A stretch of 31,110 nt of DNA from the NCBI GenBank assembly GCA_910588845.1, contig CAJURU010000033.1, forward strand, positions 1 through 31,110, written 5' to 3'. The position numbers were made by a program, and so were the translations under genes. Shown here one piece after another: positions 12,029 through 16,766 of the stretch. The notes beneath the pieces are model-generated. The model was not told the origin of the DNA and did no database searches. It worked only from the letters and a program-made list of their open reading frames with translations. Within the stretch, counting starts at the first letter, position 1. Each line of letters begins with the position of its first letter. Source of the stretch: an uncultured Lachnospiraceae bacterium. GTDB lineage: Bacteria; Bacillota; Clostridia; Lachnospirales; Lachnospiraceae.

Positions 12029-12720
12029 AGAAATATGAATTGACAGGGAAATACAAAGAAGCCGGCGGCGCGAAACTATTTAGGATTAAAGCATTAGCCT
12101 CTTTTGAAAATGTAAAGGAAGGAGAACTTGGAGGATATATTGAGAAAGAGGGCAATCTTTCTCAAGAAGGCAATGCGTGGGTGAGCGGCAATGCTAAAGT
12201 GTACGGCAATGCTAAAGTGTGCGGCAATGCTAAAGTGCACGGCAATACTAAAGTGTACGGCAATGCGTGGGTGTACGAGAGTGCAAGAGTGAGCGGCGAT
12301 GCTGAGGTGAGCGGCAATGCTAAAGTGTACGGCAATGCTAAAGTGTACGGCAATGCTAAAGTGTACGGCAATGCTAAAGTGCACGGCAATGCGTGGGTGT
12401 ACGGCGATGCTGAGGTGTACGGGAGTGCAAGAGTGAGCGGCGATACTGAGGTGAGCGGCGATGCTGAGGTGAGCGGCAATGCTGAGGTGAGCGGTGATGC
12501 TGATTATGCAGTAATTAAAGGATTTGGCTCAGAATACCGCAGCACTACATTTTATCGGCAAGAAGATGGGAGTATAGGGGTAAAATGCGGATGCTTCTGC
12601 GGCACATTGAAAGAATTCAGGAAAAAAGTCCGTGAAACGCATGGGGAATCAAAGTTCGCCAGGGAATATCTGATGATTGCAGATTTAATGGAAATGCATT
12701 TTAGAGTTGAGGGGAGTTGA
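12025..12720 (+). CDS. Hexapeptide-repeat left-handed beta-helix protein
   Basis: A 231-aa protein with three parts. The cap (residues 1-45, MKKYELTGKYKEAGGAKLFR ... GGYIEKEGNLSQEG) is typical of phage polymer-forming proteins. Then come about 18 consecutive hexapeptides of the form [AST]-[KEWR]-V-[YSHC]-G-[ND] (residues 50-157), which fold as a left-handed parallel beta-helix. The C-terminal domain (FYRQEDGSIGVKCGCFCGT ... REYLMIADLMEMHF) has a Cys pair. The DNA under the helix is a tandem 18-bp repeat. Such folds trimerise, but no acetyltransferase site is present; the function in phages is unknown. Confidence 0.85.
   Translation: MKKYELTGKYKEAGGAKLFRIKALASFENVKEGELGGYIEKEGNLSQEGNAWVSGNAKVYGNAKVCGNAKVHGNTKVYGNAWVYESARVSGDAEVSGNAKVYGNAKVYGNAKVYGNAKVHGNAWVYGDAEVYGSARVSGDTEVSGDAEVSGNAEVSGDADYAVIKGFGSEYRSTTFYRQEDGSIGVKCGCFCGTLKEFRKKVRETHGESKFAREYLMIADLMEMHFRVEGS
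12163..12500 (+). repeat. Tandem 18-bp coding repeat
   Basis: Units such as GGCAATGCTAAAGTGTAC recur head to tail, several exactly identical, encoding the hexapeptides. The 18-bp period equals one beta-helix rung third, and perfect adjacent copies (for example 12316-12369) make copy number prone to slippage. Confidence 0.9.
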
Positions 12721-12726
12721 GAAGGG

Positions 12727-13407
12727 ATGGAAGTAAATAAATTATCGGAGGAATTAAAAATTTGCCTGGATGCAGGGTGCCACAACTGCGCATACCATAA
12801 AGCACAGAAAGTCGCCGTCTGCAAAAAACTTTTGGAAAGGGCATTTATTGTAGCCAGAAGCCGCGAGCATTTTGAGGAAAATGAGAGGCACCTGGCACCT
12901 GGCGGCAAAGTGTATGCGGCCGATAGCTCCCTCGGAGTATTGGAATATACAGTAGATAAGCGGATATCAACAAAAGAATATACAGAGCTTCACTGCTCTG
13001 TCCACACAAAAACGGATGAAAAACGCGCGGCAGCACTTCTTGATAAAAGAAAGTTTGATATCCGGGAATGCGGTGAAATATTTTTTGTGGAACCCAAAGG
13101 AGCAGAAAGAGCACTGGCGCAAATGAGAGGGTGTGAAGCATTTGCGAAAGGGGATAAGGTGTATGAAATATTTTTAGATGAAGAGGATGCATTTGTAATG
13201 GAGAAGATAGTAAAAGAGGCATCAGCTGAAGGAGTAAAGACAGATACAGGCTACTTACAACGTGAAGAATTTGGCGTAATGTTTTTTTTTGAAAAGAAGG
13301 AGGCATTGGAGGCATTGGAGCAGATGTTAAGTCCGAGGATTGGGATTAGGAATAGCACACGTGGCCAAAGCACGTGCAGCAGGGCAGTGTACCACCTTAA
13401 TGGATAA
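12727..13407 (+). CDS. Two-domain relative of the MERLT-type family
   Basis: A 226-aa protein. The N-terminus has CLDAGCHNCAYHKAQK, a possible metal site. Two tandem copies follow of the beta-rich domain that ends the MERLT proteins: the first from GGKVYAADSSLGVLEY to FVEPKGAERALAQM, the second from KGDKVYEIFLDEEDAF to FFEKKEALEALEQM. The last 28 residues are low-complexity and perhaps not ancestral. The ATG follows GAGGGGAGTTGAGAAGGG. I infer the domain duplication by eye from the closing motif. Confidence 0.7.
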   Translation: MEVNKLSEELKICLDAGCHNCAYHKAQKVAVCKKLLERAFIVARSREHFEENERHLAPGGKVYAADSSLGVLEYTVDKRISTKEYTELHCSVHTKTDEKRAAALLDKRKFDIRECGEIFFVEPKGAERALAQMRGCEAFAKGDKVYEIFLDEEDAFVMEKIVKEASAEGVKTDTGYLQREEFGVMFFFEKKEALEALEQMLSPRIGIRNSTRGQSTCSRAVYHLNG

Positions 13408-13435
13408 TATATCACAGCAGCAATGAAATGTGGGT

Positions 13436-13462
13436 TCTGCCAGGGGAGCGTCTCCTGGCAGA
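13436..13462 (+). promoter_or_regulatory. Hairpin before the late regulator
   Basis: TCTGCCAGG (13436-13444) and CCTGGCAGA (13454-13462) pair perfectly across a 9-base loop, 12 bp before the start codon and ending next to AAAGGAG. It could hide or set access to the ribosome site, or be a processing site; without a U-run it is not a classic terminator. Confidence 0.55.
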
Positions 13463-13474
13463 GAAAGGAGTAAA

Positions 13475-13969
13475 ATGAGCAGCAATTGGAAATGTAATAG
13501 TAGCCCACTCAATTGCCCGGGCAAAGATTGTGAAAAATGCGAAAAATACAACGAATGCAAGTTTTGCAAGAACAAGGAAAGCGAAATGTGCAAAAACTGT
13601 GAATACAAGAGAAAATTAGGAGAGTTAAAAAAAGAACGCCTGAGGAGCTACTTGATAAATAAAAGTATGCAGGAAAGGATAGAGGCAGAGTTGAAGGAAT
13701 GCAAGGACGCGGAAAAAGATGATATAAATGATAGATTGCGGAAACAGAGGGAGAGTTGCCGAAAGACTTGCATGAATATTATCATGGAGATAGAGCGATT
13801 AAGAAACGAAGATGAAAAAAACGTGCTATTCAATCGCTACATACTAGGAAAAAAATGGGAGGAAATCTGCGTCCAGTTTTCAATGTCCTGGCGCAATATA
13901 CACTACATCCATAAAAGGGCGCTGGAAAATTACAGATGTGATAATAAAAAAACAAGAATCCCAGACTGA
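13475..13969 (+). CDS. Late transcription regulator, sigma-region-4/ArpU-DUF1492-like, with Cys-rich N-terminus
   Basis: A 164-aa protein. Residues 6-45 carry about 11 Cys in repeated C-x2-C pairs (CEKCEKYNECKFCKN, CKNCEYKRK), likely binding two zinc ions. A long helix (residues 50-110) leads to an HTH: VLFNRYILGKKWEEICVQF then SMSWRNIHYIHKRALENY, the DUF1492/ArpU arrangement that resembles sigma-70 region 4. Such proteins close the early operon of Gram-positive siphophages and switch on late genes. The zinc-ribbon-like head is not usual for this family. It shares a bidirectional terminator with the leftward antirepressor gene. Confidence 0.85.
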   Translation: MSSNWKCNSSPLNCPGKDCEKCEKYNECKFCKNKESEMCKNCEYKRKLGELKKERLRSYLINKSMQERIEAELKECKDAEKDDINDRLRKQRESCRKTCMNIIMEIERLRNEDEKNVLFNRYILGKKWEEICVQFSMSWRNIHYIHKRALENYRCDNKKTRIPD

Positions 13970-13981
13970 ACCGGGATTCTT
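13954..13981. terminator. Shared convergent terminator
   Basis: AAGAATCCC (13954-13962) and GGGATTCTT (13973-13981) form a 9-bp stem with a 10-base loop containing the regulator's stop codon. On the minus strand it is followed by G-TTTTTTT, a strong terminator for the antirepressor transcript. On the plus strand the U-tract is poor. Confidence 0.85.
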
Positions 13982-13990
13982 GTGAATAAC

Positions 13991-14770
13991 TTAATCTTCT
14001 TTCTGGCAGATAATATTTATCTGCACAGGGGATGTTATGGAAGCGCCTATGGCGGTCGGCTTAGGCTGGGCAATCCGGTTTTGCTTTGTGGGCTTGGGGA
14101 TTGCTTTCAGCCCATCCATAATCATGTCATAGGCTTCCTGCTCAATTTTAAATTTCCTGTCATTCCGGCAGAGGCTTAGGACGGCTCTGATACCAGAAGG
14201 GTATAGATAAGATACAAAGTCATCTTCATCATATTCAAATCCATGTTTATTTCTGAAACTTTCACGGTCAGAAGCCCTGCCAGAACCAGAGACGTTATAA
14301 TAGAAACCACCAATCATAACCCTGGCATGTGCTTTCCAGAATGGGCTATTGTGATGGAGACTAACTCCGGTAATGGATTCAAAATCACGAAACAACATGA
14401 CGTAATCCCCTTTAAATTCCCGGATAAACCACGGCAGCTCGGGTTCGCGCGCAGTAAGGGCGTCCTGCATTTCATGGAAACGGTTGATGTAACGGGCGGT
14501 GAAAGTAACACCTTTTTCGCCAGTGAATTTATTTGCAAGGAACTCACAACCTTTTTTCGTCACTTTATAGCATCTGTTTTCCTTTCCGCTGCTGTCTTTG
14601 TATGTACTTGGGATAAAAAAATCACTCACTACAAAATTGTTGTCAGTCAAAACAGTTATAATGCCTTTGTACGTTTTATTTCCTCCTAACTTTCTAAGCA
14701 GTTTCCAGTGCTCTGTTTCTAACATTTCAGCCACTTCGCGGCTATCAAGAGTCTGTTCGAGTTTTTGCAT
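13991..14770 (-). CDS. Rha-type antirepressor
   Basis: This 259-aa protein has the Rha/pRha domain in residues 6-100: DSREVAEMLETEHWKLLRKL, KTYKGIITVLTDNNFVVSDF, IPSTYKDSSGKENRCYKVTK and FLANKFTGEKGVTFTARYIN with the closing RFHEMQ. The C-terminal domain (from about 118) is probably the repressor-binding module. Rha-type proteins are phage regulators that antagonise repressors or the integration host machinery. The ATG at 14770 follows AAAGGAGGTTTATTT. It is the second gene of a leftward pair behind an Arc-like repressor, with a small RNA promoter in the gap, and ends at a strong terminator. Confidence 0.85.
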   Translation of the reverse strand: MQKLEQTLDSREVAEMLETEHWKLLRKLGGNKTYKGIITVLTDNNFVVSDFFIPSTYKDSSGKENRCYKVTKKGCEFLANKFTGEKGVTFTARYINRFHEMQDALTAREPELPWFIREFKGDYVMLFRDFESITGVSLHHNSPFWKAHARVMIGGFYYNVSGSGRASDRESFRNKHGFEYDEDDFVSYLYPSGIRAVLSLCRNDRKFKIEQEAYDMIMDGLKAIPKPTKQNRIAQPKPTAIGASITSPVQINIICQKED

Positions 14771-14791
14771 AAATAAACCTCCTTTCGATGT

Positions 14792-14820
14792 TTGACAATT
14801 ACACCAAAAGGATATACAAT
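14792..14820 (+). promoter_or_regulatory. Consensus promoter of the small RNA
   Basis: TTGACA (14792-14797), 17-bp gap, TACAAT (14815-14820), firing away from the antirepressor start. Expected start near G14827. Confidence 0.8.
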
Positions 14821-14844
14821 AAATTTGCATACTCCTCTTGGTGT
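14801..14844. repeat. Imperfect 17-bp inverted repeat in the arc-ant gap
   Basis: ACACCAAAAGGATATAC (14801-14817) and GCATACTCCTCTTGGTGT (14827-14844) are inverted copies with a few mismatches. The left arm lies in the small RNA promoter spacer and -10; the right arm is the first 18 nt of the small RNA. In the leftward mRNA they form a long hairpin upstream of the antirepressor ribosome site. Confidence 0.75.
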
Positions 14845-14903
14845 ATGTAGCTAGATAAAGGTAGTCGTTCCTAGCCAAAGTGACCGATTGCCTTTATTTT
14901 TTT
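14827..14903 (+). ncRNA. sar-like antisense small RNA, candidate
   Basis: A perfect promoter and an intrinsic terminator bracket about 77 nt without any ORF. The 5' hairpin pairs GCATAC with GTATGT (14827-14832/14842-14847) and exposes the loop TCCTCTTGG. The terminator stem is ATAAAGGTAGTCG (14855-14867)/CGATTGCCTTTAT (14885-14897), 13 bp with two G-U pairs, followed by seven T. The RNA is antisense to the leader between the Arc-like and Rha genes, and its terminator overlaps the stop codon of the Arc-like gene. This matches the place and size of sar RNA in phage P22 immI, which represses ant. No sequence homology is claimed. Confidence 0.75.
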
Positions 14904-15070
14904 AGTTTGGCATACACTTCTCTTATACCCTCTCGGATAATATCTGATTGCGTTTTTCCTGTCTTAGTGCAGCAGTACTCAAGAATCCTCACATCCTCAT
15001 CAGACATTCTTATTCTTTTTTGATGCTCCTTTGGGTCTTTTGATGGTGGTCTGCCTTGAGCTGGTGACAC
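14894..15070 (-). CDS. Arc/CopG-type ribbon-helix-helix repressor
   Basis: A 58-aa protein missed by length cut-offs. It starts at GTG 15070 behind AAGGAGGAGTGTT. After a basic arm (GRPPSKDPKEH) it reads QKRIRMSDEDVRILEYCCTK then TGKTQSDIIREGIREVYAKL: one beta strand for DNA contact and two helices, the Arc/MetJ/CopG fold. It should bind as dimers to direct repeats. Two copies of TGG(T/C)TACACAT overlap its own consensus promoter, so autoregulation is likely. It is upstream of and co-oriented with the Rha antirepressor, as Arc is with Ant in P22. Confidence 0.85.
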   Translation of the reverse strand: MSPAQGRPPSKDPKEHQKRIRMSDEDVRILEYCCTKTGKTQSDIIREGIREVYAKLKK

Positions 15071-15091
15071 AACACTCCTCCTTTCTTTAAA

Positions 15092-15123
15092 TGGTTACAC
15101 ATTTATTATATTTGGCTACACAT
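15092..15123. promoter_or_regulatory. Direct-repeat operators of the Arc-like protein
   Basis: TGGTTACACAT (15092-15102) and TGGCTACACAT (15113-15123) are spaced 21 bp, two helical turns, covering the start site and spacer of the leftward promoter. Confidence 0.65.
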
Positions 15124-15133
15124 ATAATGTCAA
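15105..15133 (-). promoter_or_regulatory. Promoter of the Arc-like/antirepressor operon
   Basis: On the minus strand TTGACA (15133-15128), 17-bp gap, TATAAT (15110-15105): a full consensus match, which would need tight repression in a lysogen. Confidence 0.85.
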
Positions 15134-15145
15134 TACTTAAAATAA

Positions 15146-15193
15146 ATTACGGAAATTAAGTAATCTGTGTTGACATTACGTAAAATAAGTAAT
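15146..15193. promoter_or_regulatory. Twin 19-bp operators of hicAB
   Basis: ATTACGGAAATTAAGTAAT (15146-15164) and ATTACGTAAAATAAGTAAT (15175-15193) share ATTAC-9 bp-GTAAT and lie 29 bp apart. The second fills the promoter spacer. Likely HicB binding sites. Confidence 0.7.
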
Positions 15194-15198
15194 ATAAT
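15170..15198 (+). promoter_or_regulatory. hicAB promoter
   Basis: TTGACA (15170-15175), 17-bp gap, TATAAT (15193-15198), 23 bp before the hicA start. Confidence 0.88.
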
Positions 15199-15221
15199 AT
15201 AAGCATAGAGGAGGTGGTTAA

Positions 15222-15398
15222 GTGAAACGGAGGGACTTAATCAAGAAACTGGAAGCAGCCGGATATAAGCTAGATAGGGATGATGGGAACCATACAGTCT
15301 ATGAAAAAGATGGCGGGCGTCCGGTACAAGTCCCGAGACACCGGGAGATAAACGAGAACACAGCAAAGTCAATACTGAAAGCGGCGGGGCTGAGATAA
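15222..15398 (+). CDS. hicA: HicA mRNA-interferase toxin
   Basis: A 58-aa protein with the dsRBD-like HicA fold: KRRDLIKKLEAAGYKLDRDD then GNHTVYEKDG (catalytic His24), RPVQVPRHREINENTAKSIL and KAAGLR. HicA cleaves mRNA until bound by HicB. It starts at GTG 15222 behind GAGGAGGTGG. Toxin first, antitoxin second is the usual hicAB order. It is expressed from its own operator-controlled promoter in the lysogenic region, so it probably stabilises the prophage or blocks other phages. Confidence 0.92.
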   Translation: MKRRDLIKKLEAAGYKLDRDDGNHTVYEKDGGRPVQVPRHREINENTAKSILKAAGLR

Positions 15399-15436
15399 GC
15401 CCTGCTGCGAGCAGCATATAATAAAGGAGGACACAT

Positions 15437-15817
15437 ATGGCAGAGTATGTATATCCAGCCGTATTCCATCCGAACGAGGACGGCTCTTTCACAATCACTT
15501 ACCCGGACTTGCCTGGCTGCATAAGCGAAGGAAAGTCTTTGGGGAACGCAATGTATATGGCGCAGTCAGCATTATCGCAGTGGATGGAATACCTTACAGA
15601 TAAGAAGCAGGAAATACCGCAGGCAAGCAGCTTGAAAGATATTGAGGCAGATAAGGAAGAGTTTACCAGTCTGGTGCGCGTAGATGTCCGCGACGGCCGG
15701 GCGGTGAAGCGTACAGTGAGCATACCTAAATGGATGGATGATATGGTATCGGAGGCGGGGCTCAGCCTGTCACGCGTCCTGCAAGATGCGCTCAAAGAAA
15801 AATTAAATACAAACTAA
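15437..15817 (+). CDS. hicB: HicB antitoxin
   Basis: A 126-aa antitoxin. The N-terminal RNase H-like domain reads YVYPAVFHPNEDGSFTITY then PDLPGCISEGKSLGNAMYMA, the standard HicB start, and neutralises HicA. The C-terminus RTVSIPKWMDDMVSEAGLSL then SRVLQDALKEKL is a ribbon-helix-helix DNA-binding domain that represses the operon. The ATG follows AAAGGAGGACACAT. A strong terminator follows 4 bp after the stop. Confidence 0.93.
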   Translation: MAEYVYPAVFHPNEDGSFTITYPDLPGCISEGKSLGNAMYMAQSALSQWMEYLTDKKQEIPQASSLKDIEADKEEFTSLVRVDVRDGRAVKRTVSIPKWMDDMVSEAGLSLSRVLQDALKEKLNTN

Positions 15818-15821
15818 AGCA

Positions 15822-15850
15822 AAAGCCCTGGGATTTGCCCGGGGTTTTTT
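15822..15850 (+). terminator. Intrinsic terminator after hicB
   Basis: CCCTGGG (15826-15832) and CCCGGGG (15838-15844) with one G-U pair, extended by A-U pairs, then TTTTTT. It insulates hicAB from the late genes. Confidence 0.88.
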
Positions 15851-15880
15851 GCGCCCTTATTTAAGAGAAATAAAAAAAGT

Positions 15881-15925
15881 TTGCACACTTTTGCATAGAT
15901 TTGCACACTTTGACTGTGCTATTGT
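15881..15925 (+). promoter_or_regulatory. Probable late promoter with phased activator sites
   Basis: TTGCACACTT (15881-15890), TTGCATAGAT (15891-15900) and TTGCACACTT (15901-15910) repeat exactly every 10 bp, followed by an extended -10 TGC-TATTGT (15917-15925). No good -35 box is present. This is the expected design for a promoter that needs an activator, here the 13475-13969 protein. Confidence 0.6.
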
Positions 15926-15952
15926 AAGAAAAAATATCAGGAGGGAATGAAG

Positions 15953-16357
15953 ATGGCGCGTGAGTTTGCAAAAGCATTTTACAATAGCAAATCATGGAAA
16001 AAAGCAAGGGCGGCGTATATTGCGCAACGGAAAGCCATAGACGGTGGAATGTGCGAGAGCTGCCATCAGCGGCCGGGATATATCGTGCACCATAAGATTG
16101 AGCTGTCGCCGGAAAACATCAATAACCCGGATATTGCGTTGAACTATGCGAACTTCAAGTACGATTGCCATGCCTGCCACAATAAGGAGAAAAAAGAGCC
16201 GGATGCCGTGGAGGGGCTTGTCCGATATGAATTTGATGCAGCAGGGCAGCCGATAGCACAAGCCCCCCCTGAAATGAACAGGCAGGGGCAGGGAGCAAGA
16301 CCGAACAGTGCCTATACATTGAATACACAGCTCGCGCGCGTAGGGGGTGTGGTATAA
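15953..16357 (+). CDS. HNH endonuclease of the packaging module
   Basis: A 134-aa protein with FYNSKSWKKARAAYIAQRK, CESCHQRPGYIVHHKIELSP and DCHACHNKEKK: two zinc CxxC pairs around the HNH motif. HNH proteins next to the small terminase in HK97-like cos phages work with terminase in cutting genome ends. ATG 15953 is chosen over 15947 because AGGAGGG is 8 bp upstream. The tail is Gln/Pro-rich. First gene after the late promoter. Confidence 0.9.
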   Translation: MAREFAKAFYNSKSWKKARAAYIAQRKAIDGGMCESCHQRPGYIVHHKIELSPENINNPDIALNYANFKYDCHACHNKEKKEPDAVEGLVRYEFDAAGQPIAQAPPEMNRQGQGARPNSAYTLNTQLARVGGVV

Positions 16358-16376
16358 AAAGGAGCGTGAAAAAAAG

Positions 16377-16766
16377 GTGGGAAGAACGAAGACATACGAG
16401 GAGATGACGAAAGATGAAATCATAAAGAAAGAGAAAAGCAAATTTTCCGCCATCTGCCGGGAAGTAGAAAAAGACAAAAAGAAGGCAATGGAAACGCTGG
16501 TAAATGAAGCGGCCTTCATGGGGGCGTCCTTGTTTGAGCTGCGGAAGAAGATAAATAAAAAAGGATATACGGAAGAATACCAGAACGGGGCGAACCAGAA
16601 AGGGGTAAAAAAGTGCTCAGAAGTCGAAGTGTACAACGTCATGATTAAAAATTATACGGCAGTCATCAAGCAGATTATGGAGATTGCAGGCAAGGGAAGT
16701 AAAAGTGGTGATGGGGGAAAAGGGAATGGCGATGATTTCTTTGCATTCCTGAAATCTAAAGCATGA
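16377..16766 (+). CDS. Terminase small subunit (P27-like)
   Basis: A 129-aa protein from GTG 16377 behind AAGGAG. It is Lys/Glu-rich with helices KFSAICREVEKDKKKAMETL and NEAAFMGASLFELRKKINKK. A C-terminal helix YNVMIKNYTAVIKQIMEIAG, then a Gly/Lys linker and FFAFLKSKA complete it. This is the layout of P27-type small terminases, which bind the packaging start site and hand DNA to the large subunit. A longer frame from GTG 16347 lacks a ribosome site. It ends in an ATGA overlap with the large terminase. Confidence 0.85.
   Translation: MGRTKTYEEMTKDEIIKKEKSKFSAICREVEKDKKKAMETLVNEAAFMGASLFELRKKINKKGYTEEYQNGANQKGVKKCSEVEVYNVMIKNYTAVIKQIMEIAGKGSKSGDGGKGNGDDFFAFLKSKA

Noticed and set aside
12163..12500. 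Regular short repeats that could suggest a CRISPR array
   Set aside because: The period is 18 bp without spacers, and it is in frame within a gene encoding hexapeptides.
13356..13379. Two CACGTG sites near the end of the 12727 gene as operators
   Set aside because: They are inside coding sequence with no promoter nearby; probably chance.
15953..16357. Homing endonuclease reading of the HNH gene
   Set aside because: The place between late promoter and small terminase and the short length fit the packaging HNH; no intron or split gene is seen.
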